Shown here: in pieces, positions 28,454-35,959 of the stretch | Numbering within the stretch: position 1 is the stretch's first letter | Layout of the letters: every line of letters starts with the position of its first letter | The notes under the pieces: model-generated | What the model saw: only the letters and a program-made list of their open reading frames with translations | What the model was told of the DNA's origin: nothing | Database searches by the model: none | Assembly (NCBI RefSeq): GCF_003364205.1 | Contig: NZ_NXLV01000018.1 | Location: 1-35,959 of the forward strand | Source of the DNA: Helicobacter brantae | GTDB lineage: Bacteria; Campylobacterota; Campylobacteria; Campylobacterales; Helicobacteraceae | Reading direction: 5' to 3' | Length of the DNA: 35,959 nt | Translations under genes and position numbers: made by a program

Positions 28454-29034
28454 TTTTTATCCTTTTTCTTAGTTTTGAAGTGAAAATAAGCCAAAATCCC
28501 ACCACCAAAAGCGATAGCTAGAGGGATAAGCAAATAAGGATGAGATTTGAACCACGCCAAAATATCCCAAATCACTGCCCCAAAATACCACACAAAGATG
28601 ATCGTAATCCCTGCCCACACCCAAGCACTCAAAAGATTGATAAACGCAAACTTGACTGCACTATATCTTGTAAGCCCAATGCTAATAGGGATAATCGTTC
28701 GCATTCCATACATATAGCGTTGGATAAAGATAATGGGCCAACCATATTTTTTGAGAAGCAAATGAGCTAGGGCAAATTTGCGTCTTTGAGAATGAAGCAT
28801 TTTTCCCAAAGAGCGTTTGTTTAATCGCCCAATATAAAAATAGATTTGATCTCCTACAAATCCACCAAGCCCTGCCACAAAGACAGCCAAGAAAACATTC
28901 ATATGTCCATCATGACTTGCAAGTCCTGCAAAAATCAGCCCTATCTCACCCTCTAAAATACTCCAGCAAAACAAAATCAAATACCCCCAAGTCCCCACAT
29001 GATTGTTCCAAAGTTCTGTTAGCCAAGCTTCCAT
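28450..29034 (-). CDS. DedA-family inner membrane protein
   Basis: A 194-residue membrane protein of the DedA/SNARE-associated superfamily, whose members act as lipid (undecaprenyl phosphate or phospholipid) flippases or affect membrane potential. The characteristic features are the acidic pair in WSILEGEIGLIFAGLAS, the GDQIYFYIGR motif and the arginine-rich FIQRYMYGMRTIIPISIG segment, with four to five hydrophobic helices and a Lys-rich tail. The ATG shares a base with the apt stop, and the 3' end overlaps pepA by four bases. It matches the gene between pepA and apt in H. pylori as I recall it. Confidence 0.9.
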   Translation of the reverse strand: MEAWLTELWNNHVGTWGYLILFCWSILEGEIGLIFAGLASHDGHMNVFLAVFVAGLGGFVGDQIYFYIGRLNKRSLGKMLHSQRRKFALAHLLLKKYGWPIIFIQRYMYGMRTIIPISIGLTRYSAVKFAFINLLSAWVWAGITIIFVWYFGAVIWDILAWFKSHPYLLIPLAIAFGGGILAYFHFKTKKKDKK

Positions 29035-29567
29035 TACTCAATCTCCAATACGCTATATACTTTTGTTTTCTTCTCTAGCTCCTTTGAGCCACCCAAAGCC
29101 ACTAAATCTAGCAAAAAACACGCTTCCACACACTCTCCCCCAATCTCTTCAATCAACTCTACTCCAGCCTTAGCTGTCCCCCCTGTGGCAATCAAATCAT
29201 CAATGAGCAACACCCTTGCTCCCTTCTTGCCCCCAAAAGCATCGATATGAATTTCAATACTATCCTCTCCATACTCCAACGCATAGCTTTTAGCAACGCA
29301 CTTATAAGGGAGTTTGCCCTTCTTTCGGATAGGCACAAACCCCACTCCTAGAGCATAAGCCAAAGCAGAGCCAAAAATAAAACCTCTTGATTCTAACCCT
29401 GCGACAAAGTCAAGATTTTGAGATTGATAACGCTCTTTGAGATGATTGATAAGAGATGAGAAAGCCTCTCCATCGCCAATCAAAGTCGTAATATCACGGA
29501 AAAGTATCCCCTCTTTGGGATAGTTAGGGATTTCTCGGATACTTGAGAGTAATTTTTCTTTTAGCAT
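29034..29567 (-). CDS. apt: adenine phosphoribosyltransferase
   Basis: A 177-residue purine-salvage enzyme that makes AMP from adenine and PRPP. The PRPP-binding motif reads [16 protein letters not shown], preceded by the flexible loop [12 protein letters not shown] and the adenine-side segment [15 protein letters not shown]. The length is standard. A good AAGGAG lies before the ATG, and nine bases separate it from the upstream coiled-coil gene. It shares one base with dedA downstream. Confidence 0.96.
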   Translation of the reverse strand: MLKEKLLSSIREIPNYPKEGILFRDITTLIGDGEAFSSLINHLKERYQSQNLDFVAGLESRGFIFGSALAYALGVGFVPIRKKGKLPYKCVAKSYALEYGEDSIEIHIDAFGGKKGARVLLIDDLIATGGTAKAGVELIEEIGGECVEACFLLDLVALGGSKELEKKTKVYSVLEIE

Positions 29568-29576
29568 TTTTTCTCC

Positions 29577-29918
29577 TTAGAGTAGAGATTCTATTTTTTG
29601 TTCTAGTTCTTTGATACGCGCTTTGTATCTATCTGTTTCTATTTTGTATTGAGAATTTCTCTGCTTGAGGGAGCGAATATCACCTTTGAGGGCTGTTAGC
29701 TCTTGAGTGAGAATATCAATATCCCCCAATGCTCTTTGAAGCTGAACTTGGTGTTTGCGTATCAAAATCTCTGCATCTTGTAAGGTGAGTTTCATATTGA
29801 TAGAGTTTTTTTCCTCTCTTTGAGCGATTGAGCGATAATAAAAAGTCCTAATCACCATATAAAGCACAAAGATGATAAATCCTGTGATAAAAAACCATTG
29901 TCCAAACATCTCTAGCAT
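29577..29918 (-). CDS. small membrane-anchored coiled-coil protein
   Basis: A 113-residue protein without a recognised family. One N-terminal transmembrane helix (FFITGFIIFVLYMVIRTFYY) is followed by a long amphipathic coiled coil rich in Lys, Glu, Gln and Ile that runs to the end (KARIKELEQKIESLL). The layout resembles FtsB/FtsL- or LapA-like bitopic proteins, but no signature supports either. I start at ATG 29918 rather than the GTG at 29924, because AGGAG at 29928-29924 is spaced for the ATG and would overlap the GTG. Its start overlaps the rpiB stop by seven bases. An uncharacterised gene of similar size sits here in H. pylori as I recall. Confidence 0.8.
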   Translation of the reverse strand: MLEMFGQWFFITGFIIFVLYMVIRTFYYRSIAQREEKNSINMKLTLQDAEILIRKHQVQLQRALGDIDILTQELTALKGDIRSLKQRNSQYKIETDRYKARIKELEQKIESLL

Positions 29919-30349
29919 TGGCACTCCTCAATTTTTTGGATTCTCTCTTGATGACGCCCACCCTCAAACTCTGTATGGATAAAAGCCTCCAAAATCGCCT
30001 CAATCTCTCCAAGCCCACTCACTCTCTCTCCCATACATAAGACATTGGCATCATTGTGAGCTCTTGTCATCTTCGCCATATACGAATCCGTGCAAAGCCC
30101 TGCCCTAATGCCTTTAAATCGATTGGCAGAAATACTCATACCAATCCCGCTCCCACACACCAAAATCCCTCTTGAGTTAGGAGTCTTTAGCACTTCTTGG
30201 CAAACCTTTTTTGCATAATCTGGATAATCCACCCTCTCAGCACTCTTTGGCGATAAATCCACTAGCTCTAAGCCCTTTTTGGCAAAATACTCTACGATAA
30301 AATCTCGCACATTGATTCCTGCGTGATCTGTCCCTAGAAAATATTTCAT
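29912..30349 (-). CDS. rpiB: ribose 5-phosphate isomerase B
   Basis: A 145-residue sugar-phosphate isomerase that interconverts ribose 5-phosphate and ribulose 5-phosphate in the pentose phosphate pathway. It shows the N-terminal LGTDHAGI, the catalytic-cysteine motif LVCGSGIGMSISANRFKGIRA, and the AHNDANVLCMGER segment with the phosphate-binding residues. GGAGG precedes the ATG. It ends inside the start of the coiled-coil gene and begins 11 bp after the site-2-protease-like gene. Confidence 0.95.
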   Translation of the reverse strand: MKYFLGTDHAGINVRDFIVEYFAKKGLELVDLSPKSAERVDYPDYAKKVCQEVLKTPNSRGILVCGSGIGMSISANRFKGIRAGLCTDSYMAKMTRAHNDANVLCMGERVSGLGEIEAILEAFIHTEFEGGRHQERIQKIEECQC

Positions 30350-30360
30350 TTACTCCCTCC

Positions 30361-31008
30361 TTATAGTAAGAATCCTAGCATAAGCATTGCAGGATACACA
30401 ATAATTTGATTGAGTGGGGTGAAAAACACTACAAGCAAGACAAAAAACTGATAAGGAGCAAGAAAAGAATAAAATCTTGCAAACATATCATTCCCAAACT
30501 TCAATCCCACATAGCTCAAAATCCTCAATCCCTCATAAGGCACAATAGGACAGAGTTTGATAAAAGCAAAAAAGATATTGAAAATGATCACATACCCCAA
30601 AAGCTTTGCTACTTCTACTATGGGGATAAAATCCAAAAAAAGTGAAGAGAGAAAAGCAATAAAAAAGTTAAAAAAGATTCCTGAACTCTCTAGCAAAATA
30701 GCAGAGTTAAATCCATATCTTGAAATCACACGAGGATAATCCACAAAAACATTCTTACTCCACCCAAACATTATAGGAGATTGCAAAACAATCACAATCA
30801 AAGGAAAAAGCCCACTGCCTATGGGATCAAAGTATCTGAAAGGATTGAAACTTATCTTCCCATCCTCTCCCAAAATATGTCTTACCTCTATGCAGTCTTG
30901 GGTATAGCGATAAGCAATATAAGCATACACCACAGCACAACCCAAAATCGTGATAAGAAGTGCGATATAACGCAAAAGTGCATCAAACAAATCAAAAGAC
31001 TCTAGCAT
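30361..31008 (-). CDS. site-2-protease-like membrane protein lacking catalytic residues
   Basis: A 215-residue polytopic membrane protein whose order of motifs follows the M50 (S2P/YdiL-like) metalloprotease family: the region before WVAYKLGD, then NPFRYFDPIG, FGWSKNVFV, a FFNFFIAFLSSL helix and a C-terminal P-x-x-P-x-DG box. However, the HExxH zinc motif is replaced by residues CAVVYA near 24-29, and the C-terminal aspartate motif reads PIVPYEG. It therefore looks like a pseudo-protease that kept the fold. Its ATG shares one base with the lepB stop. Possible roles are binding or chaperoning membrane proteins near the signal peptidase; no direct evidence. Confidence 0.75.
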   Translation of the reverse strand: MLESFDLFDALLRYIALLITILGCAVVYAYIAYRYTQDCIEVRHILGEDGKISFNPFRYFDPIGSGLFPLIVIVLQSPIMFGWSKNVFVDYPRVISRYGFNSAILLESSGIFFNFFIAFLSSLFLDFIPIVEVAKLLGYVIIFNIFFAFIKLCPIVPYEGLRILSYVGLKFGNDMFARFYSFLAPYQFFVLLVVFFTPLNQIIVYPAMLMLGFLL

Positions 31009-31940
31009 TACTTCTCCTCTCTCTTCATCTCTTGCTCCAAGCTCTCCACACTTCTAAAGACACGATCCCATCGCACGGTATATTTCCACCACCCCTCATT
31101 TTTGCCTAGCTCTTTGGCTCTCTCTTGGGCTTCAACAGAATTATCCAAATTGATAGAAAAATAGATTAACCAAGGTGTTCCGATGATACTTGAGTAAGGC
31201 ACACTTCCCCAATATCTCGAATCAAGGCTATTATCACGATTATCTCCAATCATAAAAAACTCATCAGGAGCGATTTTTTTGTAAAACACGATCTCATCAG
31301 CTCCATAAGGGCGATTGGGAGCAATCACCTTGCCATCAACCCCTATAGGACTCATCGCAAACCCCTGCCCTCCAAGCACTCTCCACTCTTTGCCTTCAAA
31401 ACGAAGGCTTGAGAGAGCTTCTTGGAATCTTAGGTTATTACTTGCATAGTGAATCCCTGCGTGTTTATCCATATAAGGATTTTTTACAAAAGTTTTGCCA
31501 AAGAATTGCTTAGTTTGGGCATTGGGGAAGTGCTGAGCGATATAGCTCTCTCCCTCTTTGGGGTGCAAATAAAAGCCATCATAAGCATACACCACTTCAT
31601 CTCCACCCACAGCAAAGTTTCTCTTCACATAATAAGTCTTTGCCACATGAGGGGGGATAAAAACTACAATATCCCCTCTTTTGGGGCGTTCGCCATCGAT
31701 AATATGCCCATCACCTCTAAAATCAGGCAATACAGGGATTTCAAGCCAAGGGATTCTAGGTGTAGGAATCCCATAAGAAAACTTCTTGACAAAGAGCATA
31801 TCTCCCTCATAAAGTGTGCCTACCATTGAGCGTGAGGGGATTACAAATGCTTGAGCGATGAAAAAGATCACAAAAGCAACGATAAGAATCGTTCCTGTCC
31901 AAGATGATGAGAAACGATAGAGTTTTTTTATAAATTCCAT
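31008..31940 (-). CDS. lepB: signal peptidase I
   Basis: A 310-residue inner-membrane Ser/Lys protease that cuts signal peptides of exported proteins, including those of the autotransporters and Hof proteins in this window. One N-terminal membrane helix (residues 16-34) leads to box B with catalytic Ser38 (PSRSM). The general base Lys106 lies in YYVKRNFAVGGDE, and box E is GDNRDNSLDSRYWG. The long region between the catalytic residues is normal for Helicobacter/Campylobacter LepB. It begins three bases after folD. Confidence 0.96.
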   Translation of the reverse strand: MEFIKKLYRFSSSWTGTILIVAFVIFFIAQAFVIPSRSMVGTLYEGDMLFVKKFSYGIPTPRIPWLEIPVLPDFRGDGHIIDGERPKRGDIVVFIPPHVAKTYYVKRNFAVGGDEVVYAYDGFYLHPKEGESYIAQHFPNAQTKQFFGKTFVKNPYMDKHAGIHYASNNLRFQEALSSLRFEGKEWRVLGGQGFAMSPIGVDGKVIAPNRPYGADEIVFYKKIAPDEFFMIGDNRDNSLDSRYWGSVPYSSIIGTPWLIYFSINLDNSVEAQERAKELGKNEGWWKYTVRWDRVFRSVESLEQEMKREEK

Positions 31941-31943
31941 TTT

Positions 31944-32792
31944 TTACCTTTTTAGTTTTGTTTTTGCGGATTGGAGCGTGTTTTGAAGCAATGTGGCTAT
32001 TGTCATAGGGCCCACTCCTCCTGGAACTGGGGTGATATAGCTACATTTTGGAGCGACATTTTCAAAATCCACATCACCCACAAGTCTGCCATCACTCAAG
32101 CGATTGATACCGATATCCACTACAATCGCCCCCTCTTTTATCATCTCTTGCGTGATAAGATTGGGCTTACCCACAGCCACAAAGACGATATCTGCCATCT
32201 TGGTATAGATAGAAACATCTTTGGTATCAATATGGCACACACTCACCGTCGCTCCAGCGTTGAGAAGCAAAGTAGCTAGAGGTTTGCCTACGATATTACT
32301 TGCTCCCACCACGACACAATCTTTGCCCCTAAGCTCTATGGCATACTCACTTAAGAGGTGCATTACCCCTAGAGGTGTGGCAGGGATAAAGCACTCAAAC
32401 CCCAAAGTCGCTCTTCCGACATTGAGAGAGTGGAAGCCATCAACATCTTTGCTAGGACAAATCGCTTCTAGAATTTTACTTGAATCAATGTGTTTAGGCA
32501 ATGGAAGTTGCACCAAAATTCCATCAATTTTGTTATCAATATTGAGTTCGTGGATTTTCTCTAGCAAAATCTCTTCTTCTGTATTGCTTGGCATTGCAAA
32601 GGTAAGAGTATTCATCCCTACCCTCTCACACGCTTTGGATTTCATCTTGACATATGAAGCACTTGCAGGATCATCGCCTACCAAAATGACTGCTAAAGTG
32701 GGGTAGATAAAGTTTTGATTTAAAAACTCGACTTCTTTTTGTATCTGAACTTCAATCTTTGAAGAAAGCATTTTGCCATCAAGAATTTTCAT
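31944..32792 (-). CDS. folD: bifunctional methylenetetrahydrofolate dehydrogenase/cyclohydrolase
   Basis: A 282-residue cytoplasmic enzyme of one-carbon metabolism that turns 5,10-methylene-THF into 10-formyl-THF with NADP. Visible are the catalytic lysine region SYVKMKSKACERVGM, the QLPLPKHID signature, the nucleotide-binding GASNIVGKPLA and the C-terminal PVPGGVGPMTIA. AGGAG precedes the ATG. It is the first gene of the ten-gene minus-strand operon that runs to the radical SAM gene. Confidence 0.96.
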   Translation of the reverse strand: MKILDGKMLSSKIEVQIQKEVEFLNQNFIYPTLAVILVGDDPASASYVKMKSKACERVGMNTLTFAMPSNTEEEILLEKIHELNIDNKIDGILVQLPLPKHIDSSKILEAICPSKDVDGFHSLNVGRATLGFECFIPATPLGVMHLLSEYAIELRGKDCVVVGASNIVGKPLATLLLNAGATVSVCHIDTKDVSIYTKMADIVFVAVGKPNLITQEMIKEGAIVVDIGINRLSDGRLVGDVDFENVAPKCSYITPVPGGVGPMTIATLLQNTLQSAKTKLKR

Positions 32793-32818
32793 TGCTCCTG
32801 CCTTTGTTTATTGAGAGT

Positions 32819-32842
32819 GTATTATAGGATATATTATAATAC
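32819..32842. promoter_or_regulatory. face-to-face -10 boxes of folD and the cytochrome gene
   Basis: The 24-bp inverted repeat GTATTATA-8 bp-TATAATAC carries a perfect TATAAT on each strand: 32826-32821 for folD (minus) and 32835-32840 for the cytochrome gene (plus). Predicted leaders are about 20-25 nt in both directions. The two promoters cannot be occupied at the same time, so they may compete, or a dimeric regulator may bind the palindrome. Confidence 0.55.
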
Positions 32843-32869
32843 CAAAAGACTTTAATACACAGGGTGCTA

Positions 32870-33238
32870 ATGAAAAAAGAGCTATTTTCTATTTTTGTTT
32901 TATTCTCTATGCTTTGCTCTCAAGAGAGGGCAGATTTCATCGATGATTTGGAATATGGCAAACGACTTTATGAAGATCCAAGAGGGATAAGCTGTCAGAA
33001 ATGCCACGGAGCCAAAGGCGAGGGAGAAGTGATCGCTACCTATCGCTCCAAAGGATACCTCAAAGAGCTTATCGCTCCACGCATCAACAATCTTCCCCTA
33101 GAAAACTTTGCAAAAAATATCAACAAAAACAAAGGCGTAATGCCAAAGTATTACCTCACAGAAAAAGAAATCAACGCTATTTACAAATACCTCACTCAAA
33201 ACTCAAAAGCACAAAATCAACTCTCTCAAACTCCCTAA
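32870..33238 (+). CDS. small monohaem cytochrome c
   Basis: A 122-residue periplasmic class I-type cytochrome c. A signal peptide (MKKELFSIFVLFSMLCS) is followed by one haem site C42-Q-K-C45-H46 and the likely axial Met91 in GVMPKYYLT. The C-terminal helix (EKEINAIYKYLTQ) is typical. I start at ATG 32870 with AGGG upstream rather than GTG 32864. It could deliver electrons to the cbb3 oxidase or a peroxidase, as small Helicobacter cytochromes do; the partner is not in the window. The next 19 bp lead to the poly-C tract. Confidence 0.88.
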   Translation: MKKELFSIFVLFSMLCSQERADFIDDLEYGKRLYEDPRGISCQKCHGAKGEGEVIATYRSKGYLKELIAPRINNLPLENFAKNINKNKGVMPKYYLTEKEINAIYKYLTQNSKAQNQLSQTP

Positions 33239-33257
33239 TCTCAATACTTCTATATTA

Positions 33258-33270
33258 CCCCCCCCCCCCC
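33258..33270 (+). repeat. poly-C tract (13 C) upstream of the second autotransporter
   Basis: Thirteen Cs lie 40 bp upstream of the -10 box and 91 bp upstream of the autotransporter ATG, between it and the cytochrome gene. The place mirrors the poly-C at 1-9. Length change here would alter spacing or bending just upstream of the promoter. Confidence 0.85.
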
Positions 33271-33308
33271 ACGAATCAAAAAATATATTGTAAAAAATCA
33301 AAATTTTT

Positions 33309-33316
33309 GATAGAAT
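33309..33316 (+). promoter_or_regulatory. promoter of the second autotransporter
   Basis: TTTTTGATAGAAT gives a TAGAAT -10 (33311-33316) 45 bp before the ATG. T- and A-rich sequence replaces a -35 box. The Shine-Dalgarno AAGGAAAG is at about 33351-33358. Confidence 0.55.
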
Positions 33317-33361
33317 ATTACTTTCGTATTTAATCCAAAACCTCAACATAAAGGAAAGACA

Positions 33362-35959
33362 ATGACTAAAAAGAATAAAACTCTACAGGGGGGGGGGGGG
33401 CAGTAGCAAAATCTAACACCCTCTCTTCTCAAACTTCAGTCGCTAAACCTAGCAGATTTTTCAAACCCCTCGTTGCTACTTCTTTAGCTCTTGCTTTAGG
33501 GGTGAGTGTGGGGAGTGCTACTTGTGCTGTAACAAATGGAAGCCCTGTAATTTGCACCAATGGTGGGAGTTCTGATACCAGTTCCACTTTTGGAATCACT
33601 TGGAATTCCTCTAATGGTGCATACACACCACAACAAAATAGCACAAACATTACTCAACTATTCCTGTCCTTTAATTCCTCTGGCAACAATACCGATCAAG
33701 GAGAAGTTTCAGGAAATGGCTATGCAATCAAAGTAAGCAGTGCAAGTACATCATTAACTCTCGTAAGTAACTCTACAATCAATATGACAGAATCAGGTTC
33801 TCTTGAAATGAGATCAGGAAAATTTCTCTCTAGTGCAAATAACAAAACAATCACAGTAGATCTCTCTGGTGTAACTAGTGAAAACTATTCTTTGATTGGT
33901 AATCTTCTTGCAGGTGGGGCAAGAGGGAATACAAACGCTGGAACATTTGGAGGATTGGGAATTAATGGAAGTGTAACTGTTGATGGAGATGCAGGAATCA
34001 ATCTTGCATTTACTCAAGCAAATGGAGGAATCACAGGGAATGTAACAAATACTGGAAGCAATGCCACAAATATATTTACTTTTCAAGAAAATGGAACAAG
34101 CACGATTGGAGGAAATGTAACGCTAAATGGAGGAGGAAGTAGCGGAAGTACATTCGCCAATATCAACAAAATTACAGGAAATGTAAATCTCTACAATGGA
34201 ACAAACGCTTTCACTTTCTCTGGAAATGACACAAAAATTGGTGGAAGTATTACATTATTGTATGGAACAACTGTATTTTCTGGTAGCGATCTTACAATCA
34301 ATGGTGGGATAACTAGTGGAAGTGGAGCTAGTGGAACATTAACCTTCAATAACAATGTTACAATTAGTGGAGCAATCAGTAAACCTAATGGGGGACCAAA
34401 TACTTCGGGTGCAACAACAACAATCAATTTCAATGGAGCAACCAATAGATTGAATGGCAATATCAACATTGCAGAAACCACACAAAATGGGCAAAATATT
34501 TTTGCTATTACTTTTGGAAGCAATGCAACAGACAATATCATTTCAGGCAATATTTCTTCAACAGGAGGAAATTATGGAAATGGAAGTCAGCAACATACAA
34601 ACAAAATCATCTTCCAAGGCAGTGGCACTAACACAATCACAGGGAGTATCACAGCAGGTAGGGATAGTTGGGGTGGAAATGGAAAAAATGATATTACTTT
34701 TCAGCAAGGTGGAAGAATTGAGCTGACTTCAGCAAAGCAAATTGAAGCCGCGGGAGGAAATAATGTAATTACTTTCCAAGGCAACAATGATTCAAGCATT
34801 GTTGGAAAGATTTTGGGAGGAATGAGTGGAGCAAGTGGTGGGCGTGCTGGAACCAACACAATCACTTTTGGAAATCTCGCAAGCACCAATTCTGGTGCAA
34901 CTACTCCAGCCTCTACTGGAAATAATAGCATTTCAAAGAGTGAGGGGGGAACTGATGCAATCAATGCTACTGGTGGAAGCAATACAATTAAAATGTATGG
35001 AAGCAATGCTTCAATCACAGGAAAAATTGTTGCTGATGGAAGTAGCTTTCAAAACTATCATTCTACAAATACTATCACACTTGGGGCTTCAAACTCAAAT
35101 ACCATAACTGGGAATATTTCAAACTCCACTTTCTATTCTTCTGGGTGGTCAACCAATGGGACAAATTCAATCACTTTTGTTGCAGGAGCAACAAATACAA
35201 TCGCAGAAAATATCACTCAATCTGGAAATGGAACAACCACAATCAATTTCAATAGTGCAAGTGGAACAACAAATGCCATCAATGGAACACTTGAGGCCTC
35301 AAGTGGAACTGCAACAGTCAATTTCCAACAAGGAAGTGGCAATGCAATCACCAATATTCTTTCAAGTGGTGGGACAAACCAAGTCAATGTTACAAGTTCA
35401 GGATTATCCATAGGAGGCTATATCGGATCAACAGGGGGAAGCAACACAATTAGTATAACGAGTGGGGATATGAATATCACTCAAGGGATATATATCCGCA
35501 CTGCTGGATCTGATAGATCCAATACCATTACTCTCACTGATGGAAATCTAAGCATTGGAGCTTTCAGCAGCAATGTAACAAGTGGCTATGGAGATTCCAA
35601 TGGAAGCTCTATCCATGCTTGGAATGGTGGCAATAGCAACACTATTACATTAAGCAAAGATGGAGCGATTCTGACTTTAGGTGGAGCTATCACTTCAGGA
35701 GGTGGAAGTCAAAATGGCAACACCATCAACTTCAATGGAACTAGTGGTATCTTAAAGTCTAGCAGTGGAGATTCTATCTCTGCAAGTGGAATTACAAATA
35801 TCAATGCAACTTCACTCACAATCCAAGATAATGGCTTAGGCACTGGAACTCTTACTACTACAGGTGGGACAACAAATCTCACTTTTAAAGACAGCACCGA
35901 TGGTAGTCTAAATGGAAATATCACAACCACAGGTGGGACAACAAATCTTGTGCTAAAAG
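33362..35959 (+). CDS. second phase-variable autotransporter, OFF as written, 3' end outside window
   Basis: The ATG at 33362 (AAAGGAAAGACA upstream) reads MTKKNKTLQ plus glycines through a G tract and then CAG TAG, stopping at 33406 after 14 codons. The frame starting at 33400 (GCA GTA GCA) is open from there to the window end, about 850 codons. It begins AVAKSNTLSS, has a signal peptide core FFKPLVATSLALALGVSVGSA, and then two close cysteines (TCAVTNGSPVICTNGG) that may form an N-terminal disulfide. The rest is an Asn/Gly/Ser/Thr-rich beta-helix passenger with repeated N-x-ITF-x-G and G-x-I motifs. One base more (14 G) or two fewer (11 G) would join start and passenger. The barrel domain is expected beyond the window. 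Open reading with no stops argues against decay. Confidence 0.85.
33388..33400 (+). repeat. poly-G contingency tract (13 G)
   Basis: Thirteen Gs (the first closes a CAG codon) in the ninth to thirteenth codons of the second autotransporter. The current length puts a TAG directly after the tract; 14 or 11 would be ON. This is the same switch design as at 149-159. Confidence 0.9.
35860..35948 (+). repeat. 69-bp-spaced direct repeat in the autotransporter passenger
   Basis: The 20-mer ACAGGTGGGACAACAAATCT occurs at 35860-35879 and 35929-35948, in frame with a period of 69 bp (23 residues, TGGTTNL motif). The near-exact DNA match within an otherwise diverged repeat protein suggests recent duplication. 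Confidence 0.7.

Overview
The window reads as a Helicobacter chromosome segment (AT-rich, leading-strand homopolymeric G/C tracts, Hof-type outer membrane proteins, extended -10 promoters without clear -35 boxes). The gene run folD, lepB, site-2-protease-like protein, rpiB, coiled-coil protein, apt, dedA, pepA, ychF has the order I recall for H. pylori HP0577 down to HP0569; that comparison is from memory, and the species cannot be fixed from sequence alone.

Layout. 1-10746: a giant autotransporter adhesin/toxin-like gene whose start codon is out of frame with its body because of an 11-G tract, so it is switched OFF as written. 10747-11251: a gene-free stretch packed with hairpins. 11252-11971: a YebC-family regulator. 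12079-15499: a two-gene CydDC-like ABC exporter behind palindromic, Fur-box-like sites. 15500-17149: a convergent gene-free region with four copies of a structured 165-190 bp element, interleaved with two tandem minus-strand modules that each encode a 28-residue membrane peptide and a short upstream RNA complementary to that peptide's mRNA. 17150-20644: a WbpE-like sugar aminotransferase and two Hof-type outer membrane proteins. 20907-24222: a proton-coupled peptide transporter followed by an aminopeptidase P. 24445-25145: a small basic protein coupled to a GNAT toxin-like acetyltransferase. 25124-32792: a ten-gene minus-strand operon with overlapping genes (folD to a radical SAM protein). 32870-33238: a small cytochrome c. 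33258 to the window end: a second autotransporter, again preceded by a poly-C tract, again carrying a poly-G tract after its first codons, again OFF, and cut by the window end.

The most interesting part is 15735-16579. It looks like two paralogous type I toxin-antitoxin modules. The toxin peptides are nearly identical. The two RNA segments that would pair with the toxin mRNA (one at the Shine-Dalgarno leader, one in the 3' UTR) differ between copies, and their partners differ in a matching way, so each RNA fits its own toxin only. This compensatory change is direct sequence evidence for functional base pairing and for two insulated specificities. Both autotransporters share a two-tract design (poly-C upstream of the promoter and poly-G inside the signal-peptide leader), which suggests combined transcriptional and translational phase variation.

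All coordinates and sequence statements come from reading the window. Family names rest on recognisable motifs; no database search was possible.
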